Shown here: one piece after another, positions 7,534 through 16,263 of the stretch | Layout of the letters: each line of letters begins with the position of its first letter | Numbering within the stretch: the first letter of the stretch is position 1 | Assembly: GCA_963849115.1 (NCBI GenBank) | Contig: CAWKGK010000004.1 | Location: 62,001 to 126,000 of the forward strand | Reading direction: 5' to 3' | Length of the DNA stretch: 64,000 nucleotides | From: JACDAL01 sp963849115 | GTDB taxonomy: Bacteria > Actinomycetota > CADDZG01 > WHSQ01 | The notes under the pieces: model-generated | Seen by the model: the letters and a program-made list of their open reading frames with translations, nothing else | What the model was told of the DNA's origin: nothing | The model's database searches: none | Position numbers and translations under genes: made by a program

Positions 7534-9204
7534 ATGCTGACTGAATTGGTGGTGGAGAGCGTGGGCGTGATCAAGCACGCCGAGCTGACCCTCGACGACG
7601 GCTCCTGCGCCCTGACCGGGGAGACCGGAGCGGGAAAGACGCTGCTGGTGGCGGCCGTCGCCCTGCTCCTGGGAGCGCGCGCCGACCGCACGCTGGTGCG
7701 CACAGGCGCCTCCCGCGCGGTGGTTGAGGGCCGCTTCTTGTTGCCTCCTGATCACCCGGTCGTGGCTCGGCTCGTCGCCGAGGACCTGCTCGAGCATGCT
7801 CCTGTGAGTGAGGCCGAGGTGGTCGTGTCGCGCTTGATCACCCCCGACGGCAGGGGGCGGGCGCGCATCAACGGACGGCTCGTCACCGTCGCCCTGCTGG
7901 CGCAGGTGTCGGGCGCTCTGGTCGAGATCGCAGGCCAGTCGGAGCACGGTCGGATCAACAGCGGCAGCGAACAGAGGCGGCTGTTGGACGCCTTCGCGGG
8001 CACAACCAAAGCGGCCGCCGTTCTGGCGGCCGCGGTTCGACGTGCCGCAGAGATAGAGCGTCGTCTCGACTCCGCCCGCGCCGGGGCCCGCTCCCGCCGG
8101 CGCGAGCTCGACGTCACCGAGTACGAGGTCGCTGAGATCGAGGAGGCCTCTCTGGTGGTGGGCGAGCTGGAGCAGCTCCACACCCATGCCGCCCGGCTGG
8201 AACGGGCGGAGAAGGTTGCATCCGCCCTGCAAGACGCAGTCGAGGAGCTACGCGGCGAGGGGGGCGCCGTAGACAGAGCGAGTTCGGCCCGAGCTGCAGT
8301 GGAGGCGGTGCAAGGGCAGGACCCTGGGCTTCAGGCCATCGGCGAGCGTCTCGCCTCCTGCGCCCTGGAGCTGGAGGACAGTGCGCAGGAGCTGCGCGCG
8401 TTGATGCTCGAGCCCGACCCGCGCGCGCTCGAACAGACCAACACCCGGCGTGCGGTCATCGGCCGCCTGTTGCGCAAGTACGGCGAGGACGAAGCCGAGG
8501 TGCTGGCCTACCTCGAACGGGCGCGCACTCGAGCCGGCGAGCTGTCTGCCACCGAGGCGGGCCTCTCGGACCTGGAGGCCCAGCTCGATGCCGCCCGGCT
8601 TCAGGCACAGACTGAGGCGGCCGGCCTCGCCGTCGCCAGGCTCTCGGCCGCACCCAAGCTGGCGCGTGCAGTCGAGGGCGAGCTGGCCTCGCTGGCCCTC
8701 GAGGGTGCAAGCTTCCACGTCCGGCTAGAGCCACAGGAGCTGGGCGAAGCAGGGACCGAACGAGTTTCCTTCGAGCTCGCCGCCAACTCGGGGGAGGCCC
8801 TCAAGCCACTTTCCAAAGTCGCTTCAGGCGGCGAGCTTTCCCGCATTGCATTGGCGCTGCACCTGGTGGTACGCCGGCGAGGGGCGCCCACCATGATCTT
8901 CGACGAGGTCGATGCGGGCGTGGGAGGAAAGGCCGCGCTCGCAGTCGGCAGGGCACTCGCCGAGCTTGCGCGCAGCAGCGGGGCGCAGGTCCTCATGGTC
9001 ACCCACCTGCCCCAGGTCGCGGCCTTCGCTGAGGCTCACTACCGCGTCGCCTCCTCGGATGAGGGGGCCATAGTCGCGCGTGTCGAGGCCTCCGAACGCG
9101 TTGCGGAGCTCTCCCGCATGCTGGCCGGCCTGCCGGAAAGTGAACGCGCCCAGGAGCACGCGCAGGAGCTGCTGGCGCTGGCTTCGGCCTCTGAAGCGCG
9201 GTGA
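7534..9204 (+). CDS. recN: DNA repair protein RecN
   Basis: A 556-aa SMC-like ATPase acting in double-strand break repair. Walker A GETGAGKT is at residues 29-36. The middle is a long Ala/Glu/Arg coiled coil with the usual break. The C-terminal half-site has SGGELSRIALAL (signature), MIFDEVDAGVGG (Walker B/D-loop) and LMVTHLPQVAAFA (H-switch). Length is normal. An ATG start is preceded by a 200-base non-coding gap, so it probably has its own promoter. Confidence 0.95.
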   Translation: MLTELVVESVGVIKHAELTLDDGSCALTGETGAGKTLLVAAVALLLGARADRTLVRTGASRAVVEGRFLLPPDHPVVARLVAEDLLEHAPVSEAEVVVSRLITPDGRGRARINGRLVTVALLAQVSGALVEIAGQSEHGRINSGSEQRRLLDAFAGTTKAAAVLAAAVRRAAEIERRLDSARAGARSRRRELDVTEYEVAEIEEASLVVGELEQLHTHAARLERAEKVASALQDAVEELRGEGGAVDRASSARAAVEAVQGQDPGLQAIGERLASCALELEDSAQELRALMLEPDPRALEQTNTRRAVIGRLLRKYGEDEAEVLAYLERARTRAGELSATEAGLSDLEAQLDAARLQAQTEAAGLAVARLSAAPKLARAVEGELASLALEGASFHVRLEPQELGEAGTERVSFELAANSGEALKPLSKVASGGELSRIALALHLVVRRRGAPTMIFDEVDAGVGGKAALAVGRALAELARSSGAQVLMVTHLPQVAAFAEAHYRVASSDEGAIVARVEASERVAELSRMLAGLPESERAQEHAQELLALASASEAR

Positions 9205-9246
9205 CGGCCTCGCTCTGGAATCACTTTTTTCGCCCGAGGACCCGGT

Positions 9247-10443
9247 GTGAGAGCTCGTAAGCGGATCCCATCCAGGAGCCTGGCCGTGCCCGGAAGTCCT
9301 AGCGGCATCGCCCGGGTGGACACGCGCACCAAGAGGCTCCTGTCGCGACTTCATCCCGGTGAGATCGCAATAATCGACCACGAGGACCTTGATCGTGTGT
9401 CCGCAGAAGGCCTCATCTCACGCCAGGTGGGCGCCGTGGTCAACGCTTCCCGCTCCAGCACCGGACGTTATCCGAACCTCGGCCCCCTGCTGCTGCGCAC
9501 CGCCGGCATCCCCCTGCTGGACGAAGCCGGGCCTGCCGTCATGCAGTTGATCGAGGGCACCAGGGTGCATCTCGACGGCTCCAAGCTCTTCAGCGAGCTG
9601 GACGGCAGGGTGGCTGAGGTCTCGCGCGGCCGCCTGCTCGAGCTCGAGGACGTCGAAGAACAGCTCGACGCAGCCAAACGAGGCATCGCCGCCGAGATCG
9701 AGCGCTTCGCCGAGAACACCATCGAATACATCCGCAACGAGCGCGAGGTGCTGGTCGAGGCCGCTCGGCTGCCCCACGTAATGGCCGACTTCCACGGCCG
9801 TCATGTTCTGATTGTGGTACGCGGCCAGGACTACAAGGACGACCTCGTCGCGTTGCGCCCTTACGTCCGCGAGGTCAAGCCTGTGTTGATCGGCGTGGAC
9901 GGGGGGGCCGACGCCCTGCTCGAGTTCGGATTCAGCCCCGACATCATCATCGGGGACATGGACTCGGTCACTACCAAGGGGCTACTGTCGGGAGCGGAGC
10001 TCATCGTGCATGCCTATGCCGGCGGTAAGGCTCCCGGCCTCGAGAGGATTGAGGCCCTGGAGCTCAAGAGCGTCGTGTTCGAGGCCCCCGGTACCTCAGA
10101 GGACATCGCCATGCTGCTCGCCTACGAGCGGGGGGCCGAGCTCATCGTGGCGGTCGGCACCCACGCGAGCCTCATCGATTACATGGACAAGGGCCGCAAG
10201 GGAATGGCGTCCACGTTTCTGACGCGGCTGCGGGTGGGCACGATCCTGGTCGACGCCAAGGGAGTGAGCCGCCTCTACCGGGCATCCGTCAAGCGCAGCG
10301 ACCTGCTGCTGCTGCTCCTTGTGGCTCTGGCCACCCTCGCCGCCTCGGTAGCGCTGTCCGAGCCCCTGCGGCTCTACGTGGGGCTCATCTGGATCGAGAT
10401 CACGCAGGTGTGGTTCTCGCTGCTGCGAGGCCTGCCCGGATGA
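9247..10443 (+). CDS. steA: SteA-like protein (Rv1697 family, putative cytokinetic/cell-envelope factor)
   Basis: 398 aa, GTG start. The central region has a thiamin-pyrophosphokinase-like fold: VLIGVDGGADALLEFGFSPDIIIGDMDS is characteristic, as is the TSEDIAMLLAY motif. The C-terminus has two hydrophobic segments (about 350-370 and 378-395), making it membrane anchored. In Corynebacterium SteA works with SteB (the MctB/Rv1698 type protein encoded next) in cell separation by controlling RipA. The immediate ATGA overlap with the mctB-like gene fits this partnership. Confidence 0.85.
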   Translation: MRARKRIPSRSLAVPGSPSGIARVDTRTKRLLSRLHPGEIAIIDHEDLDRVSAEGLISRQVGAVVNASRSSTGRYPNLGPLLLRTAGIPLLDEAGPAVMQLIEGTRVHLDGSKLFSELDGRVAEVSRGRLLELEDVEEQLDAAKRGIAAEIERFAENTIEYIRNEREVLVEAARLPHVMADFHGRHVLIVVRGQDYKDDLVALRPYVREVKPVLIGVDGGADALLEFGFSPDIIIGDMDSVTTKGLLSGAELIVHAYAGGKAPGLERIEALELKSVVFEAPGTSEDIAMLLAYERGAELIVAVGTHASLIDYMDKGRKGMASTFLTRLRVGTILVDAKGVSRLYRASVKRSDLLLLLLVALATLAASVALSEPLRLYVGLIWIEITQVWFSLLRGLPG

Positions 10444-11360
10444 TCGACTTCCGCTACCACCTCATTTCGATCATCGCAGTGCTGCTCGCGCTCAGCATCG
10501 GCATCGTGACGGGGTCGGGGTTTCTCGGGGGCCGTCTATTGCAGGAGGTGAGGAGCGCGGCCCGGCGGGTGGCCGATCGGAATCAAACGCTGAGGCTGGA
10601 GAACGCCGAGGTGACCGAGAGAGCCGAGGCTGCGGAGACGGCGCTCGAGGCGCTCGAGCCGGGGCTCTTGGACGGGGCCCTGTTGGCCCGCAGAGTCATG
10701 ATGCTGGAGTTCGAGGGAGCCGACGACGACTCCACGGGCCAGGTAAGGGCGGCGGTGGAGAGGGCCGGGGGCCAGGTCGCCGGGGTCGTTCGTTTTGAGG
10801 AGAGCCTCACCCTCGAGGACGAAACCACGCGAGCAGAGCTCGCCGCGTTGCTGGACCGCGCAGGAGGGACGGCGGCCGACCTCCAACTGGCCCTCGCCGA
10901 TACCCTCGGCCGGGCGCTCAACCAGGCCGCGTCGGCACGTGATTCGGGCGACCAGGCGGGGCTGCAGGATCTGCTCACGGGACTCGAGGGCACCGGTTTG
11001 CTGGCCACGGAGAACCTCCCGGTCATCCTTGCTTCGGGCACCTACTTCGTGGTCGCCGGTGGAGCAGTCCCCGAGCCGGCCTGGCCGGTTGCCGACTTCA
11101 CCGTCACGATGGCCCAGAGGCTCGCCGAGCGAGAGGGTGGGGTGGCGGTGGTCGAACCGACCCAGAGCACTTGGGATCTGGTAGGCGCCGTGCGTCGAAA
11201 CGGCGCCACCCAGGCGGTCGTGTGGACCGTGGACAATTCCGACACCGTCCTGGGTCGCGTCGCGTCGGTCCTCGTCCTCGAGCGGGCCGGGAGCCGTCCC
11301 GCTAATCACTACGGCACACAGCCCGGCGCCTCGGCGGTGGTTCCCGGCCCCGAGCCGTGA
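10440..11360 (+). CDS. mctB: MctB/SteB-like membrane protein (Rv1698 family)
   Basis: 306 aa. It opens with MIDFRYHLISIIAVLLALSIG, the hallmark of the family: a single N-terminal membrane helix, followed by a coiled segment (AARRVADRNQTLRLENAEV) and a long extracytoplasmic domain. The family was described as a copper-efflux/outer-membrane channel protein in M. tuberculosis and as SteB, partner of SteA, in Corynebacterium. The ATG at 10440 overlaps the SteA stop (ATGA); the longer frame to 10410 is not needed. Which role applies cannot be told from sequence. Confidence 0.85.
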   Translation: MIDFRYHLISIIAVLLALSIGIVTGSGFLGGRLLQEVRSAARRVADRNQTLRLENAEVTERAEAAETALEALEPGLLDGALLARRVMMLEFEGADDDSTGQVRAAVERAGGQVAGVVRFEESLTLEDETTRAELAALLDRAGGTAADLQLALADTLGRALNQAASARDSGDQAGLQDLLTGLEGTGLLATENLPVILASGTYFVVAGGAVPEPAWPVADFTVTMAQRLAEREGGVAVVEPTQSTWDLVGAVRRNGATQAVVWTVDNSDTVLGRVASVLVLERAGSRPANHYGTQPGASAVVPGPEP

Positions 11361-11397
11361 TGCGGGATCTCATTTCACTACCTGCGATGCCCTCGAG

Positions 11398-13002
11398 GTG
11401 ACGCTCACGAACGGCCCCTCATTGGCACGCGGCGCGGCCGCCATAACGATCGCGGCCACGCTGTCGCGCCTCACCGGCTTCGTGCGGGTGATCGTAGTGG
11501 CCGCGGCCATGGGGACCACTTATCTAGCCAACACCTATCAGACTGCAAACAGCGCTCCGAATCTGCTATTCGAACTTCTCGCCGCGGGGGTGCTCACGTC
11601 GGTCTTCGTCCCCACGTTCGTCGATTACCTCACCAAGGGCCAGGCCGGCGCCGCGTGGCGGGCGGCCGATGCGTTGACCTCGATTGCAATCGCAGCCCTC
11701 GCCATCGTGGCCGTGCTGCTGGCGCTGATGGCGCCGCTGCTCATGCGTCTGCTCACCGTGGGTGTCGAGCAGGAGGAGGTCCGCGCCGCAGAGATCGCCC
11801 TCGGGTCCGACCTGCTTCGTTTGTTCGCTCCCCAAGTGGTCTTCTATGGACTGGGCATGATCATGACCGCGGCCCTGCACGCCCACCGGCGCTTCGCCCT
11901 GGCGGCCGCGGCCCCCATTGTCAACAACCTCGTGGTGTCGTGCGTGTATCTCACCTACGCGGCAATGCGCGCGGGCCAGGAACCTTCCCTCGAAGGTATC
12001 GGCGGGGCAGAGACCCTCGTGTTGGGGGCGGGCACGACTCTCGGCGTGGTGTTGATGACCGCGATCTTGGCCCCACAGCTCTATTCGCTGGGGTGGCGCC
12101 CTCGGTGGCGCTGGGAGCCCCGCCATCCTGCGGTCGGAAAGGCCGCTCGCCTCGGGTTCTGGGCGCTCGGTTACGCGGGGAGTTACCAGGCCGGGCTCAT
12201 CGTGGTGCTGCTGTTGGCCAACCGGATCGAGGGCGGGGTAGCCGCATACCAGTGGGCTTTCACGTTCTTCTATGTCCCCCATACGATCCTCGGCATTGCC
12301 ATCTTCAACGTGCTGTTTCCGGCCCTGGCCGAGCTCGCGGCGAAAGGGGACGAGGCCGGGTTCACCAGGCGTTTGACCGAGGGCTCCGAGATGCTTGCAT
12401 TCGTGTTGCTCCCGGTGGCGGTGCTGCTGGTCGTGTCGGGAGATGCGATCGCTCAGAGCGTCCTGCGCTTCGGCGCCATGACCACCGCGGGGGCGGAGCT
12501 GGTGGGCCGGACGCTTCAGGCCTTCGGCTTCGGGCTGCCGGCCTACTCGGGCTTTCTGGCACTCAGCAGGGCGTTCTACGCGCGCGGCGATGCGCGCACC
12601 CCGGCGCTCGTGAACGCGCTTGCCATAACGGTAGCTGCAGTCTCTGGAGCCGTCATGTTCCTTGCGCTCCCCGACGCCTGGGCCGTCCCAGGACTGGCGG
12701 CCGGACACTCCCTCGGGTTTGCCGTTGCAGTCTTCCTGGGAGCTCGGCTCCTGCGCCGCCAGCTCCCGCTGAGCACGTGGACGACACCATCGATGAAAAG
12801 ATCCGCGCTGGTGGCGGTGGCTGCGGCCCCTGTGATGCTGGTAGCGAGCGCCCTTGTTCCCGCGGGGCCCGGGCTCGAAGCTCCCCTGAGCTTCGTGGTA
12901 ACCGCCCTGACCGGAGCGCTCGTCTACGCGGGGGCCATGCGGGCGCTCAAGGCGCGCGAGCTGAGTCTTCTTGCCTCGGTCCTCAGGCGAAACCCCTCAT
13001 GA
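11398..13002 (+). CDS. murJ: Lipid II flippase MurJ
   Basis: 534 aa, about 14 transmembrane helices, member of the MOP exporter superfamily. Typical family stretches are TIAATLSRLTGFVRV near the N-terminus, NSAPNLLFELLAAGVLTSVFVPTF, and LSRAFYARGDARTPALVNAL. It moves lipid-linked peptidoglycan precursor (or another polyprenyl-linked glycan) across the membrane. GTG start; its stop overlaps the ATG of the glycosyltransferase gene (ATGA). The following genes suggest it belongs to an envelope-polymer module. Confidence 0.92.
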   Translation: MTLTNGPSLARGAAAITIAATLSRLTGFVRVIVVAAAMGTTYLANTYQTANSAPNLLFELLAAGVLTSVFVPTFVDYLTKGQAGAAWRAADALTSIAIAALAIVAVLLALMAPLLMRLLTVGVEQEEVRAAEIALGSDLLRLFAPQVVFYGLGMIMTAALHAHRRFALAAAAPIVNNLVVSCVYLTYAAMRAGQEPSLEGIGGAETLVLGAGTTLGVVLMTAILAPQLYSLGWRPRWRWEPRHPAVGKAARLGFWALGYAGSYQAGLIVVLLLANRIEGGVAAYQWAFTFFYVPHTILGIAIFNVLFPALAELAAKGDEAGFTRRLTEGSEMLAFVLLPVAVLLVVSGDAIAQSVLRFGAMTTAGAELVGRTLQAFGFGLPAYSGFLALSRAFYARGDARTPALVNALAITVAAVSGAVMFLALPDAWAVPGLAAGHSLGFAVAVFLGARLLRRQLPLSTWTTPSMKRSALVAVAAAPVMLVASALVPAGPGLEAPLSFVVTALTGALVYAGAMRALKARELSLLASVLRRNPS

Positions 13003-14099
13003 CTACGAGAGTGCTGCAGGTCCTCGGCTACTCCACCGGAGGCATCGCACGCCACGTTGCAGACATCGTGCGGGCTCTGGATCAGACCCACGGGCTCGTA
13101 ATCGATATCGCCGGGCCTGAAGACTTGGCCGTCGAGCTGCCCAAACCCCACTTCCCGGTGACCATCCCGAAAAGACTCTCGGGTCACGGGCGCGCAGCGG
13201 GGTCCTTGGCGCGCATGATCAAGGCCGCGGGCTACGACGTCGTTCACGCCCACGGGCTAACAGCCGGCATCGACGCCGGGCTTGCCCGGCGCAGGTCAGC
13301 TGCGTTGCACATCGCCAGCGTCCACAACATCCTCATCCCCGAGATCTCAGGGAGAACTCAGGCCCTGTTGTGTGGCCCCGCGGAAGGCCTCGTGGTTCGC
13401 CTGAACCACCGGGTGCTGGCGCCCTCCGAAGATATCGCCAGACGTCTGCAGCGCCGCGCCTCCTCTGCCGCGGGCCGCATCGAAGTGCTTCATCTCGGCG
13501 TCGGCGAGCCGCCCGCTCAGCTCCGGGACCGGGCCGAGGTGCGGCGCGAGCTCGGGGTCACGGGCTCAACGCGTCTCCTCGTGACCGTGGCGCGACTTGC
13601 TCCGCAGAAGGCGCTACACGTGTTGATCGAGGCGCTCTCCTCGCTCGGCGACACGGTCGCCGTGGTGGTTGGGGACGGGCGCTTGGACGAGGAGCTGAGA
13701 GCACAGGCGAATGCCGCCGGCCTGGCCGACAGGATGCGGTGGCTCGGGGCGCTCACGGCGCCGTGGGACATCGTTGCAGCGGCCGATGTCTTCGTGCTGT
13801 CGTCCCATTGGGAGGCCTGCTCACTCGCGGCACAGGAGGCGATGGCGCTGGGGGTTCCGGTGGTCGCTACCAACGTCGGAGGCATGCCGGAGCTGATAGC
13901 GGACGGCATCTCTGGTCGCCTCGTGCCCCCCGCCGACCCGGCCGCTCTGGCGCGAGGTCTGAGAGACACTCTCGACGATCCCTCTCGAGCGCGCGCTTAC
14001 GCCGAGGCCGCCCGCCACAATTTGCGCCGCAACTTCTCCACCCAGCAGATGGTGGGGCGACTCAAGGACATCTATCTCGCCGCCGGCCGTGGCCGCTAG
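12999..14099 (+). CDS. Glycosyltransferase family 4
   Basis: 366 aa, GT-B fold. The N-terminal domain has STGGIARHVADIVRAL and DVVHAHGLTAGID; the C-terminal domain has TVARLAPQKALHVLIEAL, GDGRLDEELRA and the donor-binding stretch EACSLAAQEAMALGVPVVATNVGGMPELI, with the EX7E glutamates. Nucleotide-sugar dependent, retaining. It overlaps murJ by 4 bases and the next gene by 11, so a role in building a lipid-linked or cell-wall glycan is inferred from context. The acceptor is unknown. Confidence 0.88.
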   Translation: MTTRVLQVLGYSTGGIARHVADIVRALDQTHGLVIDIAGPEDLAVELPKPHFPVTIPKRLSGHGRAAGSLARMIKAAGYDVVHAHGLTAGIDAGLARRRSAALHIASVHNILIPEISGRTQALLCGPAEGLVVRLNHRVLAPSEDIARRLQRRASSAAGRIEVLHLGVGEPPAQLRDRAEVRRELGVTGSTRLLVTVARLAPQKALHVLIEALSSLGDTVAVVVGDGRLDEELRAQANAAGLADRMRWLGALTAPWDIVAAADVFVLSSHWEACSLAAQEAMALGVPVVATNVGGMPELIADGISGRLVPPADPAALARGLRDTLDDPSRARAYAEAARHNLRRNFSTQQMVGRLKDIYLAAGRGR

Positions 14100-16263
14100 G
14101 ACGATCCGTCGGCTGGCCTGCTCGAGCATCGCCGCCCTCCTGCTTGCTAGTGCGGCGTCGGCCCCAGCGCACGCCGCTCCCGAGTGCTCCCGTGTCGTCC
14201 TGTTCGCGCTTCCCGGCATCACCTGGGAGGACGTAAGAGGCATCGAGCCCCCCGCCCTCCTCGAGGCGGCGCGTGCCGGCGGTGTGGGTTCGATCTCGGT
14301 GCGAGTTGCGGGACCCAGGACCTCCTACGCCTCGGGTTTCGCCACGATTGGGGCCGGGAGCCGGCTTCGGGGAGACGATGAGCTCGGCCTCGAGATCACC
14401 GAGCCCGCCCGGCCCCCCTTCGTGCGCGCGCGCGTGAGGGGCATACAGAAGATGCGGGAACGGGCGGAGCGCGACGGCTACGGGGCCGTACCGGGGGCGC
14501 TCGCCGGAGAAATCGGCATCGCGACGGCGGTCGTGGGCGACTCCCGCTTGGTCCTCGTCGGGGGCGAGATTCCCTTCGCACAGTGGGCGCTGCTCAGCGC
14601 GATGGATGAGTCGGGAACAGTGGAGCTCGCTGCATTCGGCCCTGGTTTCCTCGAAGAGGACCAAGAAGCAGCCCCGTTATTCGGCGTCCGTACGAATGCC
14701 CAGAGGGCCGCGCGCGCGCTGGAGAACGCCCTCGCTCGGCCCTGTGGGCTCACGATCGTGGCAGAGGGTGATCTGATCCGTGCCGACCAGTGGTCGCTTG
14801 CCTTGCCGGAAACCCGGGCGGAATCCGTGCGTTCCGCTCTTCTCGCCTCCGACCGGCTGCTGGCCGTCGCCAGGCACAACCTCGATCGGTCTTCCGATCT
14901 GCTGCTGATAGCCTCGCCGACCTCCCCTGCCGCCGCCGGCGAAGCACATCTCGGTGTGGCGGTTGCCGAAGGCCCCGGCTATCCCGCCGGCTCCACACTC
15001 GTGTCGCCATCCACCCGCAGGGACGGCGTGGTGACGCTGCCGGACCTGGCTCCAACGATCCTCGAACATCTTGGCCTCGACCGGCCGGCAGGCATGACCG
15101 GGCGGCCCTGGTTCGGCGTCGCCGGCGGCGAGCAGCGGATCGCGAGCGCCATAGAGAGCGACCGCGAAGCCGCCTTCGTAGACGCCGTCACCGGGTTCGC
15201 GGCGCGCAGCTTCATCGCCCTCCAGAGCCTCGTCTACCTCGCCGCGGCCGTAGCGGTCCTGCGCGACCGGCGATTGGGACGAGCTCCTGGACTGCTCGTG
15301 GGGGGGGCGCTGGCGGTGGTCGCGTTTCCCTTGGCGACCTATGTGATGGGGCTGCTTTCCGGCCACGCCCTCGGCGGCCTCGCCTTCATGGCGTTGTTGG
15401 CGGTGGTCGATGCGGCCTTGGTCACGGCGGTAACAGTCGCTCTTCGGCACCCCCTGGACCGTCTGCTGGCGCTCACAGCCGCCACCGCGCTGCTATTGAT
15501 AGTCGACCTACTAACCGGTGCCCGGCTTCAGATCAACACGATCTTCGGCTACTCACCGATCGTGGGGGGGCGATTTGCAGGCGTCGGCAACATGGCTTTC
15601 GCGGTTCTCGGAGCTTCGGCCCTCGCCGCGGCGGCGCTGTTCGTCCACCGCCTGAACCGCGCCCGCACTGCCTTGATTGGGGCCGCCGTGCTCTTGGGCG
15701 TGGTCATCGTGGTCGACGGAGCTCCCTTGTGGGGGAGCGACGTGGGCGGAGTGATCGCTCTGGTCCCGGCCTTCGGGGTGGGACTGCTGCTGTTGGCGGG
15801 GGTGCGTCCGAGCCTGCGAACGGTGGGTGGCCTTGCCCTTGCGGCCGTGGCCGTGCTGGCCGTCTTCCTCGCCTTCGACCTCGCCCGGCCCGAGGAGTCG
15901 CGCACACACCTGGCCCGGTTGTACGAGAGCGTCGCAGAACGGGGGCCGGGCGTTCTCGCACAGACCGTCGAGCGCAAGTCCGCCGCCAACCTAAGGCTCT
16001 TGACGTCCTCGATCTGGGCCCTATCGGTGCCGCCGGCTGCCGCCTGCCTGGCGGTCCTATTGCTGACCCCGCGCACGACATGGGCCGCTCTGCGTGAGCG
16101 GATGCCGGCCGTCAGTGCGGGACTGTCGGCCGCGCTGCTGTTGGGTGCGCTGGGGTTTGCCGTCAACGACTCCGGCATCGCCATCCCCTCGATGATTCTG
16201 GCGTTCTTCGTCCCCTACGTGCTCATCGCTCGTCTCTATGCGATGGAGGGCCCGGGCCGGTGA
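14089..16263 (+). CDS. Alkaline-phosphatase-like extracytoplasmic domain plus multispan membrane domain, copy 1
   Basis: 724 aa. A signal/anchor (residues 8-28) is followed by an alkaline-phosphatase-superfamily-like domain: VVLFALPGITWEDV, GSISVRVAG, SGFATIGAGSR, LLLIASPTS, GPGYPAG, TLPDLAPTILEHLGL. From about residue 370 there are eight or more hydrophobic helices, including the conserved FGYSPIVGGRFAGVGN and SDVGGVIAL. The usual Asp-His metal motif is replaced by ASPTSPA, so activity is doubtful. It is the first of two tandem paralogues, placed between murJ/GT4 and a MraY-like transferase. Actinobacterial conserved family of unknown function; probably an envelope polymer enzyme. Confidence 0.7.
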   Translation: MAARTIRRLACSSIAALLLASAASAPAHAAPECSRVVLFALPGITWEDVRGIEPPALLEAARAGGVGSISVRVAGPRTSYASGFATIGAGSRLRGDDELGLEITEPARPPFVRARVRGIQKMRERAERDGYGAVPGALAGEIGIATAVVGDSRLVLVGGEIPFAQWALLSAMDESGTVELAAFGPGFLEEDQEAAPLFGVRTNAQRAARALENALARPCGLTIVAEGDLIRADQWSLALPETRAESVRSALLASDRLLAVARHNLDRSSDLLLIASPTSPAAAGEAHLGVAVAEGPGYPAGSTLVSPSTRRDGVVTLPDLAPTILEHLGLDRPAGMTGRPWFGVAGGEQRIASAIESDREAAFVDAVTGFAARSFIALQSLVYLAAAVAVLRDRRLGRAPGLLVGGALAVVAFPLATYVMGLLSGHALGGLAFMALLAVVDAALVTAVTVALRHPLDRLLALTAATALLLIVDLLTGARLQINTIFGYSPIVGGRFAGVGNMAFAVLGASALAAAALFVHRLNRARTALIGAAVLLGVVIVVDGAPLWGSDVGGVIALVPAFGVGLLLLAGVRPSLRTVGGLALAAVAVLAVFLAFDLARPEESRTHLARLYESVAERGPGVLAQTVERKSAANLRLLTSSIWALSVPPAAACLAVLLLTPRTTWAALRERMPAVSAGLSAALLLGALGFAVNDSGIAIPSMILAFFVPYVLIARLYAMEGPGR

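Noticed and set aside
7330..7534. LexA box before recN
   Set aside because: No TCGAACNNNNGTTCGA or close match is present; only unrelated hairpins were found.
6307..8232. Minus-strand ORF of 641 codons
   Set aside because: It runs antisense across tlyA, nadK and recN, all of which carry clear family motifs; no motif is visible in the minus reading.
11566..12708. Minus-strand ORF of 380 codons opposite murJ
   Set aside because: Low-complexity Arg/Gly/Gln-rich translation; murJ on the other strand is unambiguous.
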